Positions 6,920 to 14,748 of a stretch of DNA of 21,256 bases are shown here, piece by piece; position 1 is the first letter of the stretch, and the number at the start of each line of letters is the position of its first letter. The position numbers and the translations under genes were made by a program. The stretch is from assembly GCA_002344565.1 (NCBI GenBank), contig DDTZ01000041.1, positions 14,327 to 35,582 of the forward strand, in the 5' to 3' direction. Source of the DNA: Bdellovibrionaceae bacterium UBA2351. Its GTDB lineage: Bacteria; Bdellovibrionota; Bdellovibrionia; Bdellovibrionales; Bdellovibrionaceae. A model generated the notes under the pieces. That model saw nothing but the letters and a program-made list of their open reading frames with translations, did no database searches and was not told where the DNA came from.

Positions 6920-7831
6920 TCAATAACCTTTAGGTCTGTAAATACTTAAAGGGGCTTTCAAATCTTTGCTAAGGATCTCTGAGGCATTTAAGTAAAAGGG
7001 ACCCTCATTATTCTGAATTTTGTTCTGAATTTCAATCATTGATTTTTCGTCGGCTGGATTTATTTCAAAACCTGATTTTTCGTACTGTTCTAGGAACTCC
7101 AGGTCGACATCCTTTGAAAAAAACAATTCCCAAGTGTTAGCATTAACTTGCGCACGGTAGGTCACCGTCTTCGCGTGAGAATGCACAGGTGCATAAGCCC
7201 CAATCACTTCTAAATGACCGTAATGCGAATGAAGCCTTAACGCAGGACTTCCCCACTGAGTCATCCCCGAGCACAACTCGACATTGGCATACCACAACCC
7301 AAACGCCTTCGATAAAAAACCTAATCCGTAAAACTGATCTGCTTTGTCTAAAAAACTATTTACGGAGCACAAATTATGGGCAACCCATTCTCCTTTGTGC
7401 ATTGTCGGAATGATAATGAAAAGCGATAGGGGTACATAGTCAATATCGCCGAAATCAGGCAGCTTTGCTTTAAGGTTTGCCGGCATTTTATCTTTTTTGT
7501 ACGCGAAACCACAAACGAAACCCGGCATCACGGCACAATCATAGAAAACCCAACGAGGCATTGGCATAGCTGACGGGCCAAACGCAATATTTTCGATATG
7601 GTAAATATATTCCGCAAATGGGAGTTCTTTCAGGTCTAACGGATCTTTGATGATCGGCGCTTTTGAAAACCAATCTAAGCGATGTTTCTTGCCTGGTTGG
7701 CTGATCAGATTTTCATCCCGCACGAACACATAAGGAACGATATCGGGATTTTGGAACCAGGTGACTTTTTCTTGGAAAATTTGAGTTACATCCACTGTAA
7801 GAGTATAGCGAGGAAAGAAGATGATCTCCAA
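6920..7831 (-). CDS. Conserved-looking hypothetical protein
   Basis: 303 residues with no recognised domain and no signal peptide. It is rich in aromatic residues, with several Trp and Tyr in its first half (for example YVFVRDE, PRWVFYDCAVMPGFVCGFAY). A middle part contains LCSGMTQWGSPALRLHSHYGHLEVIG, which looks like a mixed-beta fold; the length and beta-rich pattern resemble acetoacetate-decarboxylase-like proteins, but I cannot confirm that. The frame opens with a TTG codon at 7831, just after an in-frame TAA, and no ribosome site is visible. A GTG at 7795 is an alternative start. It is the first gene of a minus-strand run leading into the zinc-ribbon and helicase genes, 55 nt upstream of the former. 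Confidence 0.75.
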   Translation of the reverse strand: MEIIFFPRYTLTVDVTQIFQEKVTWFQNPDIVPYVFVRDENLISQPGKKHRLDWFSKAPIIKDPLDLKELPFAEYIYHIENIAFGPSAMPMPRWVFYDCAVMPGFVCGFAYKKDKMPANLKAKLPDFGDIDYVPLSLFIIIPTMHKGEWVAHNLCSVNSFLDKADQFYGLGFLSKAFGLWYANVELCSGMTQWGSPALRLHSHYGHLEVIGAYAPVHSHAKTVTYRAQVNANTWELFFSKDVDLEFLEQYEKSGFEINPADEKSMIEIQNKIQNNEGPFYLNASEILSKDLKAPLSIYRPKGY

Positions 7832-7982
7832 GTCTTAATTTTGTTTGTACGCGCGTTGAATAATGGGACTTAGTGCCGTTTCTTTGAGCGGTTTTTTTGT
7901 CGTATGACTGGGTGCCTTTGGCCATTAGGAGCTAGGCATCCCGTCTTCGTTTCCGCTTGCGTCGACTTACCTGCGGCTGCGT

Positions 7983-8021
7983 GGGGAGCTCGCTGGAGCG
8001 AGTCCCCTTTTGCTTTTTTTT
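7983..8021 (+). terminator. Strong plus-strand intrinsic terminator
   Basis: A 10-bp GC-rich stem (left arm 7983-7993 with one bulged G, right arm 7998-8007) closes a TGGA loop. It is followed by TTTT, GC and eight Ts. The T-run is on the plus strand only. On the minus strand, where fumC ends at 8020, nothing but CACGCAGC follows the stem. It therefore terminates plus-strand transcription, although no plus-strand protein gene lies to its left. The hairpin could also stabilise the 3' end of the fumC message. Confidence 0.6.
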
Positions 8022-9444
8022 AGTTTTTTAGTGGGCCCGTCATTTCTTCTGGCTTAACCCATTGATCGAATTGTTCGGGCGTCATTAAGCCCAGCTTTAC
8101 AGCTTCATCTTTCAGCGTTGTTCCATTTTTATGGGCCGTCTTTGCGATTTTTGCCGCATTATCGTAACCGATATGTGGATTCAGAGCGGTTACTAACATT
8201 AACGAATTATCCAAATGCTTCTTGATTTGTGGCATGTTCGCTTGGATTCCATCAAGGCAGTTTACCCGGAAGCTGTCTAAGCTGTCTGCTAGTAGGCGCA
8301 CACTGTTTAGGACATTGAACACGATCACGGGTTTAAAAACATTCAGTTCGAAGTGACCGTTTAAGCCACCGACAGTTGTTGCGACATCGTTACCGATAAC
8401 TTGCGCACACACCATGGTCATGGATTCACTTTGAGTTGGATTTACTTTTCCTGGCATGATGGAACTACCGGGTTCGTTCTCTGGCAATAATAACTCACCG
8501 AAACCGCTGCGCGGACCGCTACCAAGTAGACGAATGTCATTGGCGATCTTCATTAACGAAACCGCTAGTGTTCTCAGCGCACCGCTAACTTCAACCAGCG
8601 CATCATGAGACGCCAACGCTTCGAACTTGTTCTCTGCGGAAACAAACGGGATGCCCGTTTCCTTCGCTAGAAACTGAGACACTGTCTGCGAGAAATCCTT
8701 ATGCGCATTCAAACCCGTTCCCACTGCCGTTCCACCGATTGCGAGTTCATGCAAATGAGGCAACGTGTTTTTAACACGTGTAATACCGTGCTTGATTTGA
8801 GTCGCATAACCCGAAAACTCTTGGCCTAGCGTTAAAGGCGTCGCATCCATTAAATGAGTACGACCGATTTTTACGATCTTTTGAAATTCATTTTGTTTTT
8901 TCACCATCGAGCCATAGAAGGCTTCCATAGCCGGCAACAAACGATGGTGAATTTGATCCGCAACCGCAATGTGCATAGCTGTTGGGAAGGTGTCATTTGA
9001 TGATTGACCTTTGTTGACATCGTCATTCGGGTGAACGTCTTTAGATGGCAGAGTTAAACCTAACATTTGCATCGAACGATTCGCGATCACCTCATTCGCG
9101 TTCATGTTCGACTGCGTGCCCGAACCCGTTTGCCAAACAACTAACGGAAAATGATCATCCCATTCGCCCTTAATTACTTCGTCACATGATTTTACGATCA
9201 AGTCGGTTTTCTTAGCGTCTAATAATCCTAGTTTTTGATTCGCCATTGCTGCTGTCTTTTTAAGCAAACCCATAGCCTTAATCATTTCTCGAGGGAAACG
9301 ATCGCCACCGATTTTAAAGTTTTCAATCGAACGCTGAGTTTGCGCTCCCCATAGTGCACTTGCCGGAACTTTCACATCCCCCATCGTGTCTTTTTCTACG
9401 CGAAACTCTTTGTCCGCTTTGATTTCCGCTAATGTCTTTTTCAT
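8020..9444 (-). CDS. fumC: Class II fumarate hydratase
   Basis: 474 residues, near the usual 460-470 of FumC, which interconverts fumarate and L-malate in the citric acid cycle and is iron-independent. Superfamily signatures are all present: TGSGTQSNMNANEV (106-119), the GRTHLMDATP segment (194-203) with the active-site His197, and the signature loop GSSIMPGKVN (326-335) with the catalytic serine (327 or 328). GGGAGA is 4 nt before the ATG. The dehydrogenase gene ends 10 nt upstream, so the two are probably co-transcribed. No truncation or unusual residue is visible. Confidence 0.98.
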   Translation of the reverse strand: MKKTLAEIKADKEFRVEKDTMGDVKVPASALWGAQTQRSIENFKIGGDRFPREMIKAMGLLKKTAAMANQKLGLLDAKKTDLIVKSCDEVIKGEWDDHFPLVVWQTGSGTQSNMNANEVIANRSMQMLGLTLPSKDVHPNDDVNKGQSSNDTFPTAMHIAVADQIHHRLLPAMEAFYGSMVKKQNEFQKIVKIGRTHLMDATPLTLGQEFSGYATQIKHGITRVKNTLPHLHELAIGGTAVGTGLNAHKDFSQTVSQFLAKETGIPFVSAENKFEALASHDALVEVSGALRTLAVSLMKIANDIRLLGSGPRSGFGELLLPENEPGSSIMPGKVNPTQSESMTMVCAQVIGNDVATTVGGLNGHFELNVFKPVIVFNVLNSVRLLADSLDSFRVNCLDGIQANMPQIKKHLDNSLMLVTALNPHIGYDNAAKIAKTAHKNGTTLKDEAVKLGLMTPEQFDQWVKPEEMTGPLKN

Positions 9445-9454
9445 AAGTCTCCCT

Positions 9455-10255
9455 TTAGTTTCGTCTATGTACCATACCCAGATGCGCTTGATCGGTTGGG
9501 TAAATAACCAGTTCCTGCACGTTCACATGCTTTGGCTGATTCAAGCACCAGCTTATTGATTCAGCAATGTCATCGCCCGAAAGCGGCGTCATATTCTCGT
9601 AAACCTTATCAGCTAAATTTTTATTTCCAAGTCTGACCGTGGAAAATTCTGTATTCACCATGCCCGGTTCAATATTTGTGACACGCACATTTCGTCCAAT
9701 CAAATCTTGCCGCATAGCTTCGCTTAACGCGCGAACGGCAAACTTAGTTGCACAGTAAACCGCCCCTCCGGCATAGGCCCATCGACCCGCCACTGAACCC
9801 AAGTTTACGACATGACCCGAACTTTTTTCCGCCATCGCCTTAACAATAGGCAGCGAAAACGACAGCAACCCTTTTACGTTCACGTCGATCATGACCTCAG
9901 CATCATCCCATTTCAAATCCTGAATTTTATCGGTCCCCTTGGCCATACCCGCATTGTTTACCAAAGCATCGATCTTTGAAATCAACTTTTGATTTCCCTT
10001 TTGCCAAGCTAACACAGCTTTTCTATCCGCCAGGTCGACTTTAAATACTTGAACCTGGCATCCCACGAAATCCTTTTCTAGCTTGGCTTTCACCTGTTTC
10101 AACACGTCTAACCTACGAGCCACTAACACCAAAGAATACCCATCACTCGCAAGCCTTCGAGCGGTTGCAAGCCCAATCCCAGAACTTGCGCCTGTGATCA
10201 AAGCCAGTGGCTTGTTTGAATTTTTACTTTTTTTTGAATTTATTTTTTTGCTCAT
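9455..10255 (-). CDS. Short-chain dehydrogenase/reductase, YdfG-like
   Basis: 266 residues from the ATG at 10255. The classical SDR signatures are present: TGASSGIG (21-28), ARR after beta-2 (NADP preference), NNAG (100-103), Ser154, and YCATK (Tyr167, Lys171). The C-terminal stretch KHVNVQELVIYPTDQAHLG resembles E. coli YdfG, an NADP-dependent 3-hydroxy acid dehydrogenase; the true substrate is unknown. Residues 2-16 are a lysine/asparagine-rich tail before the Rossmann fold. An in-frame ATG at 10303 would add 16 residues, but it lies inside the proposed -35 box and has no ribosome site. The chosen start has AAGG 11 nt upstream. fumC follows 10 nt downstream. Confidence 0.92.
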   Translation of the reverse strand: MSKKINSKKSKNSNKPLALITGASSGIGLATARRLASDGYSLVLVARRLDVLKQVKAKLEKDFVGCQVQVFKVDLADRKAVLAWQKGNQKLISKIDALVNNAGMAKGTDKIQDLKWDDAEVMIDVNVKGLLSFSLPIVKAMAEKSSGHVVNLGSVAGRWAYAGGAVYCATKFAVRALSEAMRQDLIGRNVRVTNIEPGMVNTEFSTVRLGNKNLADKVYENMTPLSGDDIAESISWCLNQPKHVNVQELVIYPTDQAHLGMVHRRN

Positions 10256-10273
10256 ACGAATGAAAACCTTTTG

Positions 10274-10303
10274 ATTATGTTTCGAAAAACTCTTGACTGA
10301 CAT
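10274..10303 (-). promoter_or_regulatory. Promoter of the dehydrogenase-fumC operon
   Basis: On the minus strand ATGTCA (10303-10298; 4 of 6) and CATAAT (10279-10274; 5 of 6) are separated by 18 nt. A start just after the -10 leaves a short leader with AAAAGG before the ATG at 10255, which is the reason for preferring that start over 10303. Confidence 0.4.
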
Positions 10304-10322
10304 TGAGTTTGAAAACTATCTT
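10293..10322 (+). promoter_or_regulatory. Divergent plus-strand promoter
   Basis: TTGACT (10293-10298; 5 of 6) and TATCTT (10317-10322; 4 of 6) are separated by 18 nt. It overlaps the minus-strand promoter and points at the small open frame beginning at 10363. Confidence 0.4.
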
Positions 10323-10362
10323 TTGTTTTATAGGTCATACAATAAAAGGATGTCTAAAGAAA

Positions 10363-10449
10363 ATGGAAATTAACTCGATCAATCGTTATCAAGTATTTGT
10401 TCTATGCGTAGTTTTATTCTTCACTCTACGTGTATTCTTGAAAATTTAG
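10363..10449 (+). CDS. Possible 28-residue single-span membrane peptide
   Basis: ATG at 10363 and TAG at 10447-10449. Residues 1-9 are polar (MEINSINRY), residues 10-25 are strongly hydrophobic (QVFVLCVVLFFTLRVF), and the tail is basic (LKI). It is the only plus-strand frame in the gap between the dehydrogenase and the SpoIID gene, and a matching promoter lies upstream. The ribosome site is poor: AAAGA is only 2-3 nt from the ATG and AAGG is 13 nt away. Its last four bases overlap the SpoIID stop on the other strand. It could be a small membrane protein or a chance frame. Confidence 0.3.
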   Translation: MEINSINRYQVFVLCVVLFFTLRVFLKI

Positions 10450-11585
10450 TTTAACGATACGATTTTTGTTCCGGGATAATAGAAAGCTAAAATTTCGCGA
10501 AAGCTTTTCTTCATAACACCCATCTGGCGACTGCCCCATTGACATAGCCCAACGCCATGACCGTAACCTTTACCTATAAATTCTATTTTATCGCCATGAG
10601 CACGAGATTCAAACCAGGTGCTTTTCATGCGTGTTGAACCCACCTGCATTCTTAATTTTTGGGCGTCCATGGTTTCAAATGATGAGTCGGCACGCTCGAC
10701 GGTCAACTCATAGGCTCGTTTGATTGGATTAAAGGCATTGATCACCGCCTTAAAAGGACCAAAAAACTTTTCAACTTCCCGCTTAGAAAGCTCCAGACGC
10801 CACGTGCGGCCTTGGCAATAGGGATCACGCACTTCAAAGTCCATCTGCGAATCACCGAATACTTTTTTTGCAGATGATGTTTGACCACCACATTCCGAAT
10901 GATAGTAGGCCTTAAGCAAATTGCGATTGCCATCAAACAAAACTAAATTCGCGGTCTCATCCAAAAGAGGCTCCATACGATCGTCATCCGTATGACGATA
11001 GACTTGATCTTTGATTGAAGACTCGACATCGAAAATCTGCTTCTTGCGCTGTTCAGTCATGAACAGCGCATAAGAACGTGCCGCCACAATTTGTGCTTTC
11101 AATGTTTCGGCAGGCCAATTCACAGGCATTTCCGATGAAACAACGCCCTTTAAATAATCTCTAAGCTTCACATAGGCAATGACATCAAAGCTAGCGTCAC
11201 GCTTGTAAATTTGAATAAAATTATTAATCGACTGTGCATTAACTCGCATTCCGTGGCCCTTGATAAACAAGGAGCTATCTTTCACCGAAACAGGGCCACT
11301 CTCTTTTTGTAAAAACAGAAGACTTCGATCCCATTTACGTTTCAATTCTATATTTAATTTCTTCTCACCCAGAGGCGCAATAGCCACGTTACGAAAGGCG
11401 TCTACCTGATTGAGGACTTCGATGTTGCTTCCGATCAGCGACAGACGTTTTACCTTTTCAAAAATGCGAATACGTATCCACGAGTTATCGACACCAGACT
11501 GTTTAGACGAGGCTCTGACTGGCAGTGATGACAAACCGATTAAACACGCAAAGATTAAAGCAATGTGATGATTTTTTAAGCGCAC
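10446..11585 (-). CDS. Exported SpoIID/LytB-type peptidoglycan lytic enzyme
   Basis: 379 residues from a GTG at 11585 (a TAG lies in frame four codons upstream; GGGG precedes the GTG). Residues 1-25 are a signal peptide. The SpoIID domain spans about 130-379. It includes LRDYLKGVVSSEMP (141-154) with Glu152 as the expected catalytic acid, then WPAETLKAQIVAARSYAL, YHSECGGQTS (228-237), and GKGYGHGVGLCQWG (338-351) followed by YYPG. In spore formers SpoIID is a lytic transglycosylase that cuts denuded glycan strands; this Gram-negative version presumably remodels wall in the periplasm. If the organism is a predator, the target could be self or prey wall, but nothing here decides that. Confidence 0.93.
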   Translation of the reverse strand: MRLKNHHIALIFACLIGLSSLPVRASSKQSGVDNSWIRIRIFEKVKRLSLIGSNIEVLNQVDAFRNVAIAPLGEKKLNIELKRKWDRSLLFLQKESGPVSVKDSSLFIKGHGMRVNAQSINNFIQIYKRDASFDVIAYVKLRDYLKGVVSSEMPVNWPAETLKAQIVAARSYALFMTEQRKKQIFDVESSIKDQVYRHTDDDRMEPLLDETANLVLFDGNRNLLKAYYHSECGGQTSSAKKVFGDSQMDFEVRDPYCQGRTWRLELSKREVEKFFGPFKAVINAFNPIKRAYELTVERADSSFETMDAQKLRMQVGSTRMKSTWFESRAHGDKIEFIGKGYGHGVGLCQWGSRQMGVMKKSFREILAFYYPGTKIVSLN

Positions 11586-11610
11586 TACCCCAGCCTAGAG
11601 CTGGCCTCGC

Positions 11611-11661
11611 GGTCGATCTAGTCTAGTTAATGAAAACCGGAGCTAGGTCGGTCTAGTCAGG
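11611..11661. repeat. CTAG-rich imperfect direct repeat between two genes
   Basis: GGTCGATCTAGTCTAG (11611-11626) and GGTCGGTCTAGTCAGG (11646-11661) agree at 13 of 16 positions with a 35-nt period. The 75 nt from 11593 contain five CTAG tetramers, a word usually rare in proteobacterial DNA. Beside them CCAGCCTAGAGCTGG (11590-11604) is a small hairpin with 5-bp arms. The block lies between the 185-residue gene and the SpoIID GTG start, so it is either the promoter/operator of SpoIID or a dispersed intergenic element. Confidence 0.55.
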
Positions 11662-11675
11662 TCCAAACGCGGCGG

Positions 11676-12233
11676 CTAAGAAAACGCCAGTAAACGTTTA
11701 AAATCATTCCAGACAAATCGCTTACGCTGCTGATCGTTAGGATCAGCCAGTGGAGATAGAGTTTCTAAGATAGAATGAGGACCAGAGGAATAAATAGATT
11801 CTTCTACAGAAAGTTCGTCACGAAAGAAAACGATTCGAACCGGAGCTTTCCATCGAGCCAAGTGTTCAAAGAACTCACGCTCGGCGTTTGAAGACAACCA
11901 TCCAAGTAGTAACTTATAATCAGTCCCACCTAATGCTTGATTCATCTTAGATAGCATTTCAGACTGCTCGCGCATTTTGGTTTCAAAACCGGTTTCATTT
12001 GAAAAGAAAATAAAAATATTTTGGAATCGCCCTAAATCGTTTGTTTGATTCTGAAAAGAAAATTCAGTCCATGCTCTACTTTCAGGCCACGAATAAAAAT
12101 TAAAAATCTTCTTTTTGAGTGCATCTGGCGTCGCCTCTGCTGATTTAGGAGCCGATCTGAAAATATGTGAAACACCCAATACTTGATGAGTGAATTTGAG
12201 ATAATTTTTTATATTTTCAGCGCTGTTTTTCAT
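11676..12233 (-). CDS. Hypothetical protein, 185 residues
   Basis: I do not recognise a family. There is no signal peptide or membrane span. The first 20 residues form an amphipathic helix. The middle part has aromatic-rich strands (IFNFYSWPESRAWTEFSF, RFQNIFIFFSN), then a helical stretch, and a strand WKAPVRIVFFRDEL near residue 130-145. The C-terminus is basic (QQRKRFVWNDFKRLLAF). The ATG at 12233 has no clear ribosome site and is preceded by the palindrome AAGAATTCTT. The gene is divergent from ilvE across 88 nt and lies upstream of the SpoIID gene, which starts 90 nt downstream. Confidence 0.75.
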   Translation of the reverse strand: MKNSAENIKNYLKFTHQVLGVSHIFRSAPKSAEATPDALKKKIFNFYSWPESRAWTEFSFQNQTNDLGRFQNIFIFFSNETGFETKMREQSEMLSKMNQALGGTDYKLLLGWLSSNAEREFFEHLARWKAPVRIVFFRDELSVEESIYSSGPHSILETLSPLADPNDQQRKRFVWNDFKRLLAFS

Positions 12234-12321
12234 AAGAATTCTTGAAAATTATTAAAGGGTTATTCTTTTATTTGCAATAACATATTGAGTATGTCAAATT
12301 TAGGCCCAAATCGAGGGATAT

Positions 12322-13401
12322 ATGAGTACTGGGACTAATCAATTCACCATCACAAAAACCAGCAAACCCTTGCCAAAACCCGCACCGAACACGGCACTAG
12401 GATTTGGCAAATACTTCACTGATCATATTGCGGCATCAGACTTTGCCGACGGTAAGTGGCAAAACCATCGCATTATACCTTATTCAAATTTGAGCATGGA
12501 TCCCGCAGCCTGCGTGTATCACTATGGTCAAGCACTGTTCGAAGGGTTAAAGGCGTTTCGCCAAAAAAATGGCAGAATTGTAATTTTCAGACCTGAATTT
12601 AATGCCGCACGTATGGCCTTTGGAACGCAACGTTTGTGTATGCAAGCAGTTCCTAAAGACCTCTTCGTTCAAACGATGCTTGAAATTGTCAACGTTGAAC
12701 GCGATTGGGTTCCTAGTGAACGAGGCTCCTCGCTGTATATCCGTCCAACACTAGTTGGAACGGAAGGCTTCTTAGGCGTTAGACCGAGCGAAAAATATTT
12801 ATTCTTCACCTTACTTTCTCCGGTTGGCTCCTACTACTCAGGTAACAGCAAAGCCGTTCGTATTTGGGTAGAGACCGAGCAAATTCGCGCAGCACCAGGA
12901 GGCTTAGGCGCTGTTAAGGCCGCAGCCAACTACGCCAGTTCATTGGCCGCAGCAGCGGCACAAAAAAAACGTGGCTACGATCAAGTTTTATGGCTAGACG
13001 CTGTCACCAAAGATCAAATCGAAGAAGTCGGAACAATGAATGTTTTCTTTGTTTTCAAAAATGAAATTGTCACACCAGCCCTGAATGGTTCTATTTTAGC
13101 GGGTGGTGTCCGTGAATGCGCATTAACTATTTTAAGAGAATGGAATTTACCAATCACTGAACGCAAGATCACAATGTCTGAATTAAAAGACCGATACGCT
13201 CGAGGTGAGTTTTTGGAAATGTTTGGCACAGGTACGGCAGCAGTTATTACTCCCGTCGGCGAACTGCAGTACAAAGACCATACATTTAAGCTAAATACAG
13301 GCGCAGAAACGTTGGGGAACAAACTTTATGAAGAAATTTGCCAAATTCAATATGGTGAAATTCCAGATCGCCACCAATGGTTAATGGCCATTGATAGATA
13401 A
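12322..13401 (+). CDS. ilvE: Branched-chain amino acid aminotransferase
   Basis: 359 residues of the long (eukaryote-like, BCAT type II) class; the E. coli-type enzymes are about 310. It catalyses the PLP-dependent last step of Ile, Leu and Val synthesis and the first step of their breakdown. YHYGQALFEGLKAF (67-80) marks the N-terminal domain and RPTLVGTEGFLGV (141-153) the substrate region. GAVKAAANYASSL (196-208) carries the PLP-binding Lys199, followed by DQVLWLD and EEVGTMNVFF. GAGGG is 5 nt before the ATG. It is the first gene of a plus-strand run; the reductase-like gene begins 16 nt after its stop. Confidence 0.96.
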   Translation: MSTGTNQFTITKTSKPLPKPAPNTALGFGKYFTDHIAASDFADGKWQNHRIIPYSNLSMDPAACVYHYGQALFEGLKAFRQKNGRIVIFRPEFNAARMAFGTQRLCMQAVPKDLFVQTMLEIVNVERDWVPSERGSSLYIRPTLVGTEGFLGVRPSEKYLFFTLLSPVGSYYSGNSKAVRIWVETEQIRAAPGGLGAVKAAANYASSLAAAAAQKKRGYDQVLWLDAVTKDQIEEVGTMNVFFVFKNEIVTPALNGSILAGGVRECALTILREWNLPITERKITMSELKDRYARGEFLEMFGTGTAAVITPVGELQYKDHTFKLNTGAETLGNKLYEEICQIQYGEIPDRHQWLMAIDR

Positions 13402-13417
13402 GTTAGTAAGGAGCTGT

Positions 13418-14707
13418 ATGACACCTTTAAATCCAATTAGAAAATTAGACACAGAAAACACGTGGAAAAAAAACGACGCTTTGGTACTTTTTGGTGAACT
13501 TTTCCAAAGAGGCTACGCCAACGGACTCGTTGAAGAAGCTGAAAAGCGCCAGATGCAAATCATAAAAGGCACAGTTGGTCGCCGTGAGAAAGATGAATTG
13601 CGTCCCTTGAATGCCGAGGAGCTCGCTGCCGTTTCTGGTCCTATCATCAATATTCCGCTGGAAGCAGGATTTGATATGGACAAAAATGCGAAAGGCATTA
13701 GTCCAGTCGACATGCTTAAAGATGTTAAACTAAGCGCGTGGGAAGATACTAAACTCGATTTCCATGCTATCGAAGAATGCCGTAAAAATGGTGTCACCCG
13801 TTTTAAAAAACAATTAGCCCTATACGTAGCTGAGCTCGAAAAACATATCGTTCCTGGGCGTAGTTTTTTACTCGCACATTTGATGGCCGGCGGCGTTCCT
13901 CGCGCCAAAATCATTATGCCGTTAATGAATCGAGTATTTAAAGGCACTGGCGATCGTTACTTGGAGTCAGACAAATTTTGGACTAGTGATTTAGGCAAAC
14001 TGTGCCAATTGAACTTTATCGAAGTTACCGCTGAAACATTCCGTCACTTTATCGAGGCCACGTCTGGTTTCCGCGATAAAGTTAAACAAGCCGGCGGCCA
14101 AGTTTCGTATTTAGCTTACGGTTATCATGGAACAGAAATCATTATCGATGGCCAATTAAAATGGCAAACCTACACGCCATATCTTCAAGGATGGGCGAAA
14201 ATGAAACTCGAAGATATCTCTAAGACATTTATGGATCAGGGACTTTCATCGTGTGTCTATAACTGCCCAGAGATCTTGACGAACTCAAGTTCAATTTTTC
14301 AAGGCGTGGAAGTTTCACTCTATCCCCTTATCCATTCCCTTGAAAAAGAAAACCCGACTATTGCCAAACAGGTCAACGATCAATGCCAGGCCTTGCTTAA
14401 GTCTGGCAAATCAATGAACGATGTATTTCAAATTATCAAAACCTATTATGCTCAGCCCGAGATCATTGCGATGAACCGCGAATTTGCTCGCTGGCCTATG
14501 CAGTCGACTCGAACACAAATGGAAGTTATGCTTAAATGCTCTGACGATGTTATCGACTTGCACGAAAGCCCTAAAAACTTGATCACCAGTGTACTCAGTG
14601 AAGTTGTGTTTAAGTCCTGTGGCCGATTAATGTTGAACGATAGCTTAAAACCATCAGCGTCCACACGTTGGATTGGTCACGATGCTGTTGCCAAATATTA
14701 TCACTAG
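13418..14707 (+). CDS. Divergent FabI/SDR-like reductase, possibly FabMG-type enoyl-ACP reductase
   Basis: 429 residues from the ATG at 13418, which has AAGGAG 4 nt upstream; a TTG at 13391 in the same frame overlaps ilvE and lacks a ribosome site. The N-terminus LVLFGELFQRGYANGLVEEA followed by a strand ending TVGRR looks like a modified Rossmann beta-alpha-beta. Residues 227-304 read like the active-site region of FabI. SYLAYGYHGTE stands where FabI has LSYLGAER. YLQGWAKMKLE (255-265; Tyr255, Lys261) stands where FabI has YNVMGLAKASLE. CVYNCPEILTNSS stands for the strand and loop that follow. The Tyr-Lys spacing is one residue shorter than in FabI. Reduction of enoyl-ACP in fatty acid synthesis is the best guess. 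The FabMG family name is from memory, and the protein is much longer than FabI (about 260). Confidence 0.6.
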   Translation: MTPLNPIRKLDTENTWKKNDALVLFGELFQRGYANGLVEEAEKRQMQIIKGTVGRREKDELRPLNAEELAAVSGPIINIPLEAGFDMDKNAKGISPVDMLKDVKLSAWEDTKLDFHAIEECRKNGVTRFKKQLALYVAELEKHIVPGRSFLLAHLMAGGVPRAKIIMPLMNRVFKGTGDRYLESDKFWTSDLGKLCQLNFIEVTAETFRHFIEATSGFRDKVKQAGGQVSYLAYGYHGTEIIIDGQLKWQTYTPYLQGWAKMKLEDISKTFMDQGLSSCVYNCPEILTNSSSIFQGVEVSLYPLIHSLEKENPTIAKQVNDQCQALLKSGKSMNDVFQIIKTYYAQPEIIAMNREFARWPMQSTRTQMEVMLKCSDDVIDLHESPKNLITSVLSEVVFKSCGRLMLNDSLKPSASTRWIGHDAVAKYYH

Positions 14708-14748
14708 ATCCTATTGCTAATTAAATTATTGGGTTTTAAGATATTTCC

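Noticed and set aside
7713..7925. A 70-residue minus-strand frame beginning MAKGTQSYDKK upstream of the 303-residue gene
   Set aside because: No ribosome site precedes its ATG, more than half of it overlaps the larger gene in another frame, and its second half looks like a shadow. The first 34 codons do look hydrophilic and protein-like, so a real short gene is not excluded.
10301..10303. Upstream ATG for the short-chain dehydrogenase
   Set aside because: It is inside the proposed -35 box, has no ribosome site and would add an unusual N-terminal tail.
12234..12321. Promoters between the 185-residue gene and ilvE
   Set aside because: Several AT-rich hexamers exist, but none has both boxes at a proper spacing; a short ACATA/TATGT inverted repeat at 12280-12294 is too small to call.
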